This document shows positions 1 to 8,859 of a DNA stretch of 36,549 nucleotides, in pieces. Position numbers and translations under genes: made by a program. Under the pieces are notes generated by a model. That model was not told where the DNA came from. It saw only the letters and a list, made by a program, of their open reading frames with translations, and made no database searches. The number at the start of each line of letters is the position of its first letter. The first letter of the stretch is position 1. Source of the DNA: Acidimicrobiaceae bacterium (lineage in GTDB: Bacteria; Actinomycetota; Acidimicrobiia; Acidimicrobiales; Aldehydirespiratoraceae); NCBI GenBank assembly GCA_009845995.1, contig VXYK01000055.1, positions 146,539-183,087 on the forward strand, read 5' to 3'.

Positions 1-2
1 GG

Positions 3-2075
3 CCGACCCAGAACGTTGCGGTGTCTTGGCTTTCTTCGACTGGTATCACCACAGGGACTTCCGACACGACGTTCGCGCCGAACGTGACTCTGAATCGTGC
101 CCATATCGCGACGTTCTTATGGCGCCTGGCCGGAAAGCCAAAGCCTGCTAAGACCCATCCATTTGTTGATGTTCATGCTGGCTGGCAACAGGATCCGGTG
201 TCTTGGCTTTCTTCGACTGGTATCACCACAGGTACTTCTGCGATCAGGTTTTCTCCAGACAGGACGTTGAATCGTGCACAGCTTGTGACGTTCCTTTACC
301 GTTACAACGACAAGCCTGCAGTCACCGTCGACCGTCGCACGCCGTATTGCGACCCATCGTCGTCTCCCCTGACCTCGATCGCAGCGGGCGACGATCATCT
401 GTGCGGTCTGCGTCCCAATGGCGTTATCGATTGTTGGGGCAACAACAAATCCCGCCAGAGCGCCGCGCCCGACGCCCGGTTCACGGCCGTGTCCGCAAGG
501 GGTCTGGTCTCGTGCGGGATTCTGACCGACGGGACTGTCAGGTGTTGGGGCAACTCTGGCAATCGTCAATTGGATGTGCCGGACGGCGTTTTCACGGCGA
601 TTTCAGTAGGCACAGTTCACGTGTGCGGAATCCGCGAAAGCGGCGAGGTCGTTTGCTGGGGCTCAGGGGCCGTTGGAGTCGACCCGCCCGCTGGTCGCTT
701 CACCACGATCTCAGCAGGTGCTACGAGTCTGACATGCGGATTGCGGGTCAATGGGAAGCCCGAGTGCTGGAGCAGCCCGCGATGGCAACCCAACGCGGAC
801 TGGCACAGCGCACCACCAGCAGGTCGTTTCGTCGCCTTTGAAGCTATTGACGGGACTCAGGCCTGTGGACTGCGGGATTACGGAGTTGTCCAATGTTGGG
901 GATGGGGCTATCGGGAAGCGCCGATGCAACGGAACGTGCCTGAAGGTGTGTTCACGGCCATTTCAGGGCAGAACGATCATGTCTGCGGGCTGCGAGTGAA
1001 CGGTAAGGCCGAGTGTTGGTCTACATCCACCCACAACGCCGAGGGGCGTGAATTCGCACCCGAAAGCGTGTTCACCACGATCGCCTCCGGTGCCGGCTTT
1101 ACCTGCGGGCTGCGCGTGGACGCTTCCGTCGAATGCTGGTACAGCGGTGCCAGTGAACCGGTAGCGGTGCCGGAAGGAACCTACACAGCAGTGTCGGCGA
1201 AGGGGCGGGCTGCGTGCGGCATTCTCACCGACGGGACTGCGGTCTGTTGGGGTGACCGCGGCGTGGGTCCGAAACCGGAGGCGCTCGAGGGAGTTTTCAC
1301 GGCCGTTTCAGCGGGCGACAACAATGTTTGCGGGATACTTGAGAACGGTGACTTGAAATGCACCGAGAGTTCGTTGTGGCGGGATCCGCCCTCCGGTCAA
1401 TTCGTTGCCATCTCTGGAGGAAGTCTGACCAACTGGCAGTGGTGCGGGTTGAGGGACGATGGAGTCGCCATGTGCTGGGGGCGAGGAACCGGCGTCATCG
1501 TCGAAAGCGAGGTACCGCAAGTTGTTCCCGAAGGCGTGTTCACGGCCTTGTCATCCGGTGAGAGTCACTGGTGCGGGCTGCGGGAGGACGGCGGTGTCGA
1601 GTGCTGGGGGTCGACAGGGAGTTTTTGGTGCGGGCCGCAGGGTTGTGAGGACACCCTGGGCCATGGCTGGTGGGATGTTCCTGAAGGCCCCTTCAAGGCC
1701 GTCTCGGCGGGCAGCAGGTATTCGTGCGGGATCCGTTCGGGTGGTAGCGTAGAATGCTGGACAGCCGATAGTCCGCGGCTGGATCCCCGGGTTGTTGAGT
1801 CGAAGGTTCCCAAAGCACGGTTCAGCACAATTTCCGCAGGTGTCGGGCATGCGTGCGGGATTCTCCAGAACGGCGCCGCCGAATGCTGGGGATCCAACAG
1901 TTACGGTGAATCGGATGCGCCCGCAGGCCAGTTCACGGCGGTTTCAGCAGGTGACCATCGTTCGTGCGGGCTGCGCGAGGACGGCAGCGTCGAATGCTGG
2001 GGCTTGACGACGAAACTTTGGGGATTCCCCGGAACTGTTTCTGAGGGTTCTGCCAGCGAGCTTGAGACAGACTGA
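3..2075 (+). CDS. SLH-domain, RCC1-like repeat surface protein (5' truncated by window edge)
   Basis: The frame is open to the left edge, so this is the C-terminal part of a larger protein; the GTG at 21 is only an internal codon. The first ~100 residues hold two S-layer homology segments (WLSSTGITTGTS, FxPxxTLNRA, TFLxR), which in this family anchor proteins to cell-wall polymers. The rest is 14 tandem units of about 37 residues with the pattern [ST]AxSAG..xxCG[LI]..[DN]G.[VA].CWG, as in RCC1/BNR-type beta-propellers. Nearly every unit keeps two Cys, and unit 11 has two more, which fits disulfide bonds outside the cell. The stop lies 5 bases from the stop of the convergent downstream gene. 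Surface location is inferred from the SLH segments because the signal peptide is outside the window. The binding target is unknown. Confidence 0.85.
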   Translation, partial: PTQNVAVSWLSSTGITTGTSDTTFAPNVTLNRAHIATFLWRLAGKPKPAKTHPFVDVHAGWQQDPVSWLSSTGITTGTSAIRFSPDRTLNRAQLVTFLYRYNDKPAVTVDRRTPYCDPSSSPLTSIAAGDDHLCGLRPNGVIDCWGNNKSRQSAAPDARFTAVSARGLVSCGILTDGTVRCWGNSGNRQLDVPDGVFTAISVGTVHVCGIRESGEVVCWGSGAVGVDPPAGRFTTISAGATSLTCGLRVNGKPECWSSPRWQPNADWHSAPPAGRFVAFEAIDGTQACGLRDYGVVQCWGWGYREAPMQRNVPEGVFTAISGQNDHVCGLRVNGKAECWSTSTHNAEGREFAPESVFTTIASGAGFTCGLRVDASVECWYSGASEPVAVPEGTYTAVSAKGRAACGILTDGTAVCWGDRGVGPKPEALEGVFTAVSAGDNNVCGILENGDLKCTESSLWRDPPSGQFVAISGGSLTNWQWCGLRDDGVAMCWGRGTGVIVESEVPQVVPEGVFTALSSGESHWCGLREDGGVECWGSTGSFWCGPQGCEDTLGHGWWDVPEGPFKAVSAGSRYSCGIRSGGSVECWTADSPRLDPRVVESKVPKARFSTISAGVGHACGILQNGAAECWGSNSYGESDAPAGQFTAVSAGDHRSCGLREDGSVECWGLTTKLWGFPGTVSEGSASELETD
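21..55 (+). repeat. Direct repeat copy 1 (35 bp, SLH-coding)
   Basis: This copy is base-for-base identical to 198-232, 177 bp (59 codons) downstream in the same reading frame. It encodes VSWLSSTGITTG in successive SLH segments. Identity at synonymous positions is more than protein selection needs and suggests recent duplication or gene conversion. Confidence 0.9.
198..232 (+). repeat. Direct repeat copy 2 (35 bp, SLH-coding)
   Basis: This is the second exact copy of the 35-bp segment at 21-55. Identity breaks at the next base (GACTT in copy 1, TACTT in copy 2). The sequence beyond each copy diverges while the SLH protein pattern persists. Confidence 0.9.
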
Positions 2076-2080
2076 CGCCG

Positions 2081-2854
2081 TTAGGAATCGCGTTGGTCTA
2101 TGAGCAGCTGCAACGGTGCAAGGTCGAACGGGCCTCCGGTCATCAAGATGACATGGTCCGCGCCGACATCGGTGTAACGCCAGATGTCGTTCACGTCGTC
2201 TGCACCGATAGCGACCGTTCGCTCGATCTCGGAGGGGTCGCGACCGACCTTCGCGCACCAGTCATCGAGAATGCCCGAGAGCCGCGCGAAGTTCTCGGGC
2301 GGACCGAACGTGTTCCATGAGTCGGCGTGCTCGGCGACGAGTCGCAGCGTCACCTTCTCGCCGCTGCCCCCGATCATGATCGGCATCTTGCCCACCGGAG
2401 GCGGATTGAGCTTGGCTAGGCGGTTCTTCATTCGGGGCAGGTCGGCTTCAAGTTGGCGCAACCGGCTGCCGGCGGTTCCGAAGTCGTAACCGTACTCGGT
2501 GTAGTCGCGCTCGAACCAACCTGCTCCCACCGCGAGATACATGCGCCCGCCGCTGACATGGTCGAGGGTGCGTGCCATGTCGGCCAGCAACTCCGGGTTC
2601 CGGTAGCTGTTGCCCGACACGAGTGTGCCCAGCTGCGCTCTCGAGGTGTCAGCCGCCATGGTGGAAAGCAGAGTCCAGGCTTCAAAGTGGGTCGCATCGA
2701 GATCGCCGAACAGGGGGTAGAAGTGGTCCCAGATCCAAATGGAGTCGGCTCCCATGTCGTCGGCAGCCTTGGCGGCGGCACGCATCTCTGAAACGCTCAC
2801 CCCCTGGGGCTGAATCTGAATTCCGACCTTTAGCTTCGCTTCGATGTTTGTCAT
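2081..2854 (-). CDS. Luciferase-like (LLM class) oxidoreductase, probably F420-dependent
   Basis: The 257-residue protein has the luciferase-like TIM-barrel pattern: N-terminal LKVGIQIQPQ, a Met-Gly-Ala-Asp-Ser-IWIWDHF segment, LGTLVSGNSYRNPELLADMARTLD, GGRMYLAVGAGWFERDYTEYG, and PIMIGGSGEKVTLRLVAEHADSWN. These are typical of actinobacterial F420-dependent oxidoreductases; flavin use cannot be excluded and the substrate cannot be told. The ATG at 2854 gives the natural N-terminus. It follows the 401-residue monooxygenase gene by 37 bases on the same strand, so the two are probably co-transcribed. Its stop converges on the SLH/RCC1 gene with 5 bases between. Confidence 0.85.
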   Translation of the reverse strand: MTNIEAKLKVGIQIQPQGVSVSEMRAAAKAADDMGADSIWIWDHFYPLFGDLDATHFEAWTLLSTMAADTSRAQLGTLVSGNSYRNPELLADMARTLDHVSGGRMYLAVGAGWFERDYTEYGYDFGTAGSRLRQLEADLPRMKNRLAKLNPPPVGKMPIMIGGSGEKVTLRLVAEHADSWNTFGPPENFARLSGILDDWCAKVGRDPSEIERTVAIGADDVNDIWRYTDVGADHVILMTGGPFDLAPLQLLIDQRDS

Positions 2855-2891
2855 CGGAACGTTCTAGCAGCGTCGAGGGGATTCTCCGCCC

Positions 2892-4097
2892 TCAGACGGA
2901 GACGGTGAAAGGGGGAGGCGTGGCGTTGTTGACGATCGGATCGACGTCGCCGTTGAACACGGGGAACTGGGGTTGGGCCGTCTCGCGGTAGCGGGTGGTC
3001 GAGTGGACGGGGTCCTTGTCGAACTCAGGGATGACGTGCTTGCCGAAAACCTCGATCATCTCGAGGGTCTGGTCGTGGGTGTAACCCTCGTCCGGGGTTC
3101 CGAAGCAGACCTGATCGCACCCGACGTCCTGGTAGGCCACGACCTGTTCGCATACCTCTTCGGGGTTCCCGCAGAGCATGAAACCACCTTTGATGGCCAT
3201 GTCGAGCATTTCGTCGTCCATTGGATAACGCACTGGGGCATTCGGCCAGACGACCGCGTCGGGACTCTTGGGCATCGAGTCGTGGTACATGTTGACCATC
3301 GTGACGCGGTAGCCGCGAACGTTGCGCTTGGCCAAGGTCCGGGCTTCTTCTCTGTCTTCGAGGCAGATGACGGCGTTGGTCATCATCACGTTGTTGTTTT
3401 GGAACTGGCCGATCTGGTCGGTGACGTTTTCGGACGCTTCCTTGTAGGCCTCGACTCGTCCCTTCAGGTTGTGGATCGGTTCGAAGTTGAAGGCGATCGC
3501 GCCGATGCCGTGGCCTCCGGCTTTGGCGAACGTGGCGGGATTGCCGCAGGCCACCCATATTGGTGGATGGCCTTTGCCGTAGGGCTTGGGCAGGATGTTG
3601 TGCGGTGTCGGCACCGAGAAGTGCTCGCCGTCGTGGCTGTAGTCCTTCTGTTCCCACATACGGGGAATCTCATGGGCTACCTCGTCCCACATGGCCTTGG
3701 TCTCCGAGAGCACCGTGCCGTTGAAGGTTGCGACCTCATGGGAGCCCGCGCCACGGCCGGTGCCGAACTCGAAACGGCCTTCGGTCAAGTGGTCCATCAT
3801 CGCGGCGCGTTCGGCGAAACGGGCCGGGTGTTCTTTGGTGGTGGGGAACGAGGTGATGGCGGAGCCGAGGTGGATTCGGTCGGTCTTGGCGGCGACGTAG
3901 CCCATGAACGGATAGGGGGCGGACATGTGGCTGTACTCGGTGAGGCAGTGGTGTTCGCCGCACCAGGCGTATTTCCAGTTGTATTTGTCGGCGTGGATGG
4001 CGTATTCGGCTTCGCGCATGAGCATCAGATGCTCAGCTTCGGTGTCGTGTGCGGCCGGGCCGGGCAGGTACCCGTTGAAGAAGAGACCAAACTCCAT
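2892..4097 (-). CDS. LLM class flavin-dependent monooxygenase (bacterial luciferase-like)
   Basis: The 401-residue protein carries bacterial-luciferase family blocks: MEFGLFFNGYLPG, WCGEHHC, TDRIHLGSAITSFPTTKEHPARFAERAAMMDHLTEGRFEFGTGRG, PPIWVACGNPATFAKAGGHGIGAI and a C-terminal GNPEEVCEQVVAYQDVGCDQVCFG. Such enzymes use reduced flavin and oxygen to hydroxylate or cleave organic substrates, and this longer subgroup is common beside actinobacterial acyl-CoA and steroid genes. An AGGAG ribosome-binding site sits 7 bases before the ATG. The 76-base gap upstream holds a KstR-type palindrome, suggesting its own regulated promoter although an enoyl-CoA hydratase gene lies upstream on the same strand. 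The substrate is unknown. Confidence 0.85.
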   Translation of the reverse strand: MEFGLFFNGYLPGPAAHDTEAEHLMLMREAEYAIHADKYNWKYAWCGEHHCLTEYSHMSAPYPFMGYVAAKTDRIHLGSAITSFPTTKEHPARFAERAAMMDHLTEGRFEFGTGRGAGSHEVATFNGTVLSETKAMWDEVAHEIPRMWEQKDYSHDGEHFSVPTPHNILPKPYGKGHPPIWVACGNPATFAKAGGHGIGAIAFNFEPIHNLKGRVEAYKEASENVTDQIGQFQNNNVMMTNAVICLEDREEARTLAKRNVRGYRVTMVNMYHDSMPKSPDAVVWPNAPVRYPMDDEMLDMAIKGGFMLCGNPEEVCEQVVAYQDVGCDQVCFGTPDEGYTHDQTLEMIEVFGKHVIPEFDKDPVHSTTRYRETAQPQFPVFNGDVDPIVNNATPPPFTVSV

Positions 4098-4121
4098 TGT
4101 GTTTCTCCTGATGGTAATAAC

Positions 4122-4135
4122 TAGAACAAGTTCTA
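4122..4135. promoter_or_regulatory. KstR-like 14-bp operator palindrome
   Basis: TAGAACAAGTTCTA is a perfect palindrome with two spacer bases and fits every fixed position of TNNAACNNGTTNNA, the published binding pattern of the TetR-family cholesterol-catabolism repressor KstR. It lies 25 bases before the ATG of the luciferase-like monooxygenase, where bound repressor could block its promoter. No kstR gene is in the window. Confidence 0.55.
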
Positions 4136-4173
4136 AAAAAGAAATCTAGGGGACAATAGCCGAGCGTGCAAGG

Positions 4174-4998
4174 TTAGGTGCCGGTGAAGTTGGGTTTGCG
4201 CTTCTCGGCAAAGGCTTTGGGGCCTTCCTTGGCGTCGTTGGACGCAAAAACAGCCTGCCCGTACTCCCACTCGTGACGCAAAGCCTCGTCGAGTTCCATC
4301 CCGTCGCACTCGTGCAGGGTGCGAGTTATAGCCGCGGTGGCAAGGGGACCGTTGGAGGCAACCACCTCAGCTATCTCCATTGCTTTGTCGAGTGCGGTGC
4401 CGTCAGGAACCACGTGACCGACGAGTCCGATCTCCTTTGCTTCCGCGGCGCTGATGTGTTTGGCGGTGAGCAGGATCTCAGCGGCGTGTGTGTAAGGGAT
4501 CTGGCGGGGGAGTCGCACCGCGGATCCGCCCATCGGATACAGCGACCAGCGAGCCTCGCTGACGCCGAAACGAGCGCTTTCGCCCGCCACACGGATTTCC
4601 ATCGCCTGGAGCAATTCTGTGCCACCGGCGATTGCCACACCCTCCACTGCGGCGATGATCGGCTTGGTCGGGCGGTAGTGGCGGAACAGAGCCTTGTAGA
4701 CGATGTCGGGATCGGTGGTCATGCGCGCCCGAGTGTCCATCGGGTCACCATCGCGGCTGTCACCTGCCATGGCTCTGAGATCGGCCCCTGAACAGAAGTT
4801 GCCGCCGGCGCCGGTTACGACGATGCAGCGAACGTCGGGATCGTTGGACGCTTCCTCGTAGGCGTCGTACATGCGAATCAACATCGCCCCGGTGATCGCA
4901 TTGAAACGCTCGGGACGGTTCATGGTGAGAACCATCGCATGGCCCTCTCGCTCGACTATGAGGTCGTGTTGTGCCTGGTCTTGTTGTGGGTGTGCCAT
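4174..4998 (-). CDS. Enoyl-CoA hydratase/isomerase (crotonase family)
   Basis: The 274-residue protein has the crotonase fold signature. VLTMNRPERFNAI leads the family core, GNFCSGADL forms part of the oxyanion hole, and PIIAAVEGVAIAGGTELLQAMEIRVAGESARFGVSEARW carries both acid/base glutamates expected for a hydratase (E128 and E148, equivalent to rat mitochondrial Glu144 and Glu164). The family usually hydrates trans-2-enoyl-CoA; the acyl chain used here is not evident. The start is ATG at 4998. It is preceded by TAGGTT six bases upstream and has no Shine-Dalgarno, so the transcript is probably leaderless. The luciferase-like monooxygenase gene follows after 76 bases. Confidence 0.88.
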   Translation of the reverse strand: MAHPQQDQAQHDLIVEREGHAMVLTMNRPERFNAITGAMLIRMYDAYEEASNDPDVRCIVVTGAGGNFCSGADLRAMAGDSRDGDPMDTRARMTTDPDIVYKALFRHYRPTKPIIAAVEGVAIAGGTELLQAMEIRVAGESARFGVSEARWSLYPMGGSAVRLPRQIPYTHAAEILLTAKHISAAEAKEIGLVGHVVPDGTALDKAMEIAEVVASNGPLATAAITRTLHECDGMELDEALRHEWEYGQAVFASNDAKEGPKAFAEKRKPNFTGT

Positions 4999-5004
4999 CC
5001 CCGG

Positions 5005-5010
5005 AACCTA
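5005..5010 (-). promoter_or_regulatory. Putative -10 box (TAGGTT) for leaderless enoyl-CoA hydratase mRNA
   Basis: TAGGTT lies exactly six bases before the ATG at 4998 on the minus strand. A TANNNT box in this position places the transcription start at or next to the start codon. No purine-rich ribosome-binding site is present. Confidence 0.45.
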
Positions 5011-5058
5011 ATCGGACAGCCCCGGCCGAATCGAACCGGTCAAGACCCGGATTCGCGG

Positions 5059-7941
5059 TTACTCACTGAGCAGGTCCATCGGAGGGCATGAGCACATCAG
5101 GTTGCGGTCGCCGTAAACGCCGTCGATGCGGCTGACCGGAGGCCAGTATTTGTCGGCTCGCCCCCAGCCTTCGGGGAAGGCGGCTTCTGAACGCGAATAG
5201 GGATGCGGCCACGAATCGGCGGTCACATCACTGGCTGTGTGGGGGGCATTGACAAGCGGGTTGTTGTCCACGGGCCAATCACCGGACGCGACACGCTTGG
5301 CCTCACCATGAATGGCGATCATGGCGTCGCAGAACCGGTCGAGTTCGGCGAGGCTCTCTGACTCGGTGGGTTCGACCATCAACGTCTCGGGCACCGGGAA
5401 AGACATGGTCGGGGCGTGGAAGCCGAAGTCGATGAGGCGTTTCGCGATGTCGTCGACCCTCAGTGAGGCTTCGTCGCAGATGATTCTGGTGTCGAGGATG
5501 CACTCGTGTGCCACCCAGCCGTTGGCGCCGCGATAGAGCACGGGATAGTAGTCCTCAAGACGTTTGGCGATGTAGTTTGCGTTGAGGATGGCGGTCTCGG
5601 TGGCCTGACGCAGACCTTTCGCGCCCATCATGCGTATGTACATCCAGGGAATCGCCAAGATTCCCGCCGAGCCCCACGGTGCGGCCGCTACTGGTCCCGG
5701 ACTCGTGGGCGGCCCCGCCACAGGCGTCAAGGGATGGTTCGGAAGGAACGGAACCAGATGTTCGCCGACACCGATCGGGCCGATGCCGGGACCGCCCCCC
5801 CCATGGGGGATACAGAAGGTCTTGTGCAGGTTGAGGTGCGACACGTCGGCGCCGAACTTTCCCGGTTGGGCAAGACCTACCATGGCGTTGAGGTTGGCGC
5901 CGTCGAGGTACACCTGCCCGCCGGCGTCGTGGACCATCTCGCAGATCCGACGCACCTCGACTTCGAACACTCCATGGGTGGAGGGATAGGTGATCATCAA
6001 GGCGGCGAGTTCGCGGCGATGCTCGCTGACAAGCTTGTCGAGATGGGCGATCTCCACGTTGCCCTCGTCGTCGCAGTTGACCACCAGGACACGCATTCCC
6101 GCCATCACCGCGCTGGCCGCGTTGGTACCGTGCGCAGACGACGGGATCAGGCACACATCACGTTGTGCCTCGCCACGACTGCGGTGGTAGGAACGAATCG
6201 CCAAGAGTCCCGCCAGCTCCCCCTGGGCCCCAGAGTTCGGTTGAAGCGAGACTGCCGCATAACCGGTGATCTCGGTCAGCCAACGTTCGAGCTCGTCGAT
6301 CATCCGCTGGTAGCCGACGGTTTGGCCGACCGGCGCGAACGGGTGAATGCGGGCGAACTCGGGCCAGCTCACCGGTTCCATTTCGGTGGCCGCATTGAGC
6401 TTCATCGTGCAACTGCCCAACGGGATCATCGAGCGATCCAAAGCGATGTCTCTGTTCACCAGTTGGCGCATGTAACGCACCAAGTCGGTCTCGCTGTGGT
6501 ACGCCGTGAAGATCGGGTGTTGCAGCGCGGGAGTATCGCGCCGGAACTTAACCGGCCGGGGGTCTCTGACATGGACGTCGAGATAGCCGACGTCGCCGTC
6601 AATCCCGAACGCCGACCAGACGATTTCGATCACGGCCCGTGTGGTGGTCTCGTGGAGCGTGATCGAGACCGTGTCGGCATCGACCCGACGCAGGTTCACC
6701 CCCTGCGACAGCGCGATGGTCAGCACCTTGTCAGCACGGCCAGGGACACGCACGCAAACGGTGTCGAAGAACTCGTCGTGCACCACGTCGAGCCCGCCAC
6801 GACGAAGTCCGTCCGCGAGCACTGCTGCGAAGCGGTTGACCCGCATGGCGATCCGACGCAGACCAGTCGGGCCGTGATGAATGGCGAACATCGAGGCCAT
6901 CACCGCCAACAGCACCTGCGACGTGCAGATGTTGGATGTGGCTCGCTCTCTGCGAATGTGCTGTTCGCGGGTCTGCAACGCCAGGCGCAGGGCTCGCCGG
7001 TCCCCGGTGTCGCGAGAGACTCCCACCAGCCGGCCGGGCAACGAGCGCTGGTGCTGCTCACGCACCGCGAAAAATGCGGCGTGCGGGCCACCGAAACCCA
7101 TCTGTATCCCGAAGCGTTGAGTGCTCCCGACGACCACATCAGCGCCCAACTCGCCCGGCGGTGCCAGCACGACCAGCGCCAGAGGATCAGCAGCAACGGC
7201 GACGAGAGTGTCCGCCGCGCGCGCCCGCTCGATGATCGCCTCAAGGTCCGGAATAACTCCGGTCGTTCCCGGGTATTGCACCACAATGGCAAATACGTCG
7301 CTCAGGTCCGCGCTGGCCGGGTCGCCCACGATCGTTGAGAGACCGATCGGTTCTGCTCTGGTCTCGGTGACCGCGATCGTCTGGGGATGGCACTCGGCAT
7401 CGATCAAGAAGGTGTCACCCGTCTTTTTTCGATTGACCCGGTGCAGCATGGTCATGGCTTCAGCAACGGCTGTGGCTTCGTCGAGCAGAGATGCGTTGGC
7501 CAAGTCCATCCCGGTGAGTTCGGCCACCATTGTCTGGAAGTTGAGCAGCGCTTCGAGGCGGCCCTGCGAGATCTCGGGCTGATAGGGCGTATATGCGGTG
7601 TACCAACCGGGGTTTTCCAAGATGTTGCGACGGATCACCGGCGGGGTGATGGTCTCGTGGTAACCCATCCCGATCAGAGACGTGCGGATCTGGTTGGAGC
7701 GAGCGATGGCCCGGAGCAGATTCTGCGCGGTGGTCTGGCCGACTCCGGAGGGCAGATCCAAGGGCTCGGTCATCCGGATGTCCTCAGGTACCGTGGCGTC
7801 TATCAGCTCCTCCATCGAAGTGAGACCGAGAGCGGCCAGCATCTGGGCTTTCTCGGATTCTGGGGGTCCGATATGTCGACCCACGAAGGCTTTCTTGCCC
7901 TCGAGGTCGACAAGCGGCGTCCAATGGTCGTGTGCGGTCAT
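5059..7941 (-). CDS. gcvP: Glycine dehydrogenase (decarboxylating), P-protein
   Basis: The 960-residue protein is a full-length fused P-protein of the glycine cleavage system. It decarboxylates glycine with pyridoxal phosphate and passes the aminomethyl group to the lipoyl H-protein. Family blocks seen are FVGRHIGP near the N-terminus, [42 protein letters not shown] shortly after, [14 protein letters not shown] at mid-protein, NSGAQGEYAG-like [14 protein letters not shown], and [18 protein letters not shown]. In the last of these the PLP lysine is K707. Length matches the family. The start is ATG at 7941, without a clear Shine-Dalgarno. gcvT and gcvH are not in the window. A CPBP protease gene ends 56 bases upstream on the same strand. 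Confidence 0.97.
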   Translation of the reverse strand: MTAHDHWTPLVDLEGKKAFVGRHIGPPESEKAQMLAALGLTSMEELIDATVPEDIRMTEPLDLPSGVGQTTAQNLLRAIARSNQIRTSLIGMGYHETITPPVIRRNILENPGWYTAYTPYQPEISQGRLEALLNFQTMVAELTGMDLANASLLDEATAVAEAMTMLHRVNRKKTGDTFLIDAECHPQTIAVTETRAEPIGLSTIVGDPASADLSDVFAIVVQYPGTTGVIPDLEAIIERARAADTLVAVAADPLALVVLAPPGELGADVVVGSTQRFGIQMGFGGPHAAFFAVREQHQRSLPGRLVGVSRDTGDRRALRLALQTREQHIRRERATSNICTSQVLLAVMASMFAIHHGPTGLRRIAMRVNRFAAVLADGLRRGGLDVVHDEFFDTVCVRVPGRADKVLTIALSQGVNLRRVDADTVSITLHETTTRAVIEIVWSAFGIDGDVGYLDVHVRDPRPVKFRRDTPALQHPIFTAYHSETDLVRYMRQLVNRDIALDRSMIPLGSCTMKLNAATEMEPVSWPEFARIHPFAPVGQTVGYQRMIDELERWLTEITGYAAVSLQPNSGAQGELAGLLAIRSYHRSRGEAQRDVCLIPSSAHGTNAASAVMAGMRVLVVNCDDEGNVEIAHLDKLVSEHRRELAALMITYPSTHGVFEVEVRRICEMVHDAGGQVYLDGANLNAMVGLAQPGKFGADVSHLNLHKTFCIPHGGGGPGIGPIGVGEHLVPFLPNHPLTPVAGPPTSPGPVAAAPWGSAGILAIPWMYIRMMGAKGLRQATETAILNANYIAKRLEDYYPVLYRGANGWVAHECILDTRIICDEASLRVDDIAKRLIDFGFHAPTMSFPVPETLMVEPTESESLAELDRFCDAMIAIHGEAKRVASGDWPVDNNPLVNAPHTASDVTADSWPHPYSRSEAAFPEGWGRADKYWPPVSRIDGVYGDRNLMCSCPPMDLLSE

Positions 7942-7997
7942 GGCACTGGCAAAAGGGGGGTTCTAGGCAACGGAGGTGAGACTACCACCCGATCCGT

Positions 7998-8804
7998 TCA
8001 GAGCGTAGCAAGCAAGGCGATCATGCCAACCGAATTGAGACAGATGTGGGCGGTGACACAGGGGCCGAGCCGACCCGTCCGGATCCGTCCATAACCGAGC
8101 GCGATGCCAAGCACGAACAAGATCGGGAAACGGGCAGGTTCCAGATGAATCGCTGCGAATATGAGGCTGCTGAGGACCAGCACCGCCGTCTCGCCCATCC
8201 CTCGTTTTTCGAGCGCACTCCAGAGCAGCCCGCGATAGACGATTTCTTCGATGACGGGTATTACCAGCGCCACTAGGACCGCCAAGAGCACAATCCAACC
8301 GCTGATGCCGCCTGCTGTGTCATCGGAATCTTCGACCAGATCAGCTACAGCCGCTGAAGGGGAGATTCCAAAGAGGTGTTCCATCGTGACTGCCAACACC
8401 GTGGCGGCAGTGAGGCCGACAACAAAAAGCACGGCACCGATGCCCAGGTCGACGGATCTGAAGCGCACTGCGATGTCTGCCGCGGGACCTCGCCCTTTAC
8501 GCCGAACTGCCCATAGCACGTAGCAGACCTGCAGCAGTGCCGGCGTCGCAATCAGGAACGGTAGCCATGCGGTACCGATGTCGATTTCACGTTGGCTGTC
8601 GGTGGCCAGAGCACTGAGATCGTCGAAGACGGCTATCGCACCAAGCACGACGCCTACCAGCAGGAAGATCCCGGTAGCGATCCAGAAATCTCCCAGACCC
8701 CACCTCAACCATGATGGGTACCTTGGCGCCGGCCGTCCCGAGAGCCGGCCTGGTTCTCCGAGCCTCGGGGGTGGGGGCGGCGGAGGCGGGAGTGACGAAG
8801 TCAC
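7998..8804 (-). CDS. CPBP family intramembrane metalloprotease
   Basis: The 268-residue membrane protein carries the three CPBP (CAAX-protease and bacteriocin-processing) motifs in its C-terminal half: EEIVYR (E186, E187, R191), a helix ending FAAIH (H220), and AHICLN (H253, N257). Several hydrophobic segments are visible, for example around residues 40-60, 80-100, 120-140, 170-188 and 206-240. The family's members include Rce1-like proteases and bacteriocin self-immunity proteins; its role here is unknown. The N-terminal tail has eight consecutive prolines (residues 6-13), which would make translation dependent on EF-P. The start is a GTG at 8804 inside a GTGAC-N3-GTCAC inverted repeat. It is followed by gcvP. 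Confidence 0.88.
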   Translation of the reverse strand: MTSSLPPPPPPPPRLGEPGRLSGRPAPRYPSWLRWGLGDFWIATGIFLLVGVVLGAIAVFDDLSALATDSQREIDIGTAWLPFLIATPALLQVCYVLWAVRRKGRGPAADIAVRFRSVDLGIGAVLFVVGLTAATVLAVTMEHLFGISPSAAVADLVEDSDDTAGGISGWIVLLAVLVALVIPVIEEIVYRGLLWSALEKRGMGETAVLVLSSLIFAAIHLEPARFPILFVLGIALGYGRIRTGRLGPCVTAHICLNSVGMIALLATL

Positions 8805-8859
8805 AGTGCTACGAAGCCTATGGGCTGGACCTCACCGGTCGCTGCTCATCCGACGTTGC

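Noticed and set aside
2856..2866. GAACGTTC palindrome before the 257-residue oxidoreductase as a second KstR or LexA site
   Set aside because: The AAC and GTT halves touch, with no two-base (KstR) or four-base (LexA) spacer, so neither pattern is met.
2973..4124. Plus-strand open frame of 383 codons opposite the 401-residue monooxygenase
   Set aside because: It is a GC-rich antisense shadow: Val/Gly/His-rich low-complexity product, no family motif, no ribosome-binding site, and the minus strand encodes a clear luciferase-like protein.
5506..7338. Plus-strand open frame of 610 codons opposite gcvP
   Set aside because: The gcvP frame on the minus strand matches its family over its full length. 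The antisense product is Arg/His-rich with no recognisable domain.
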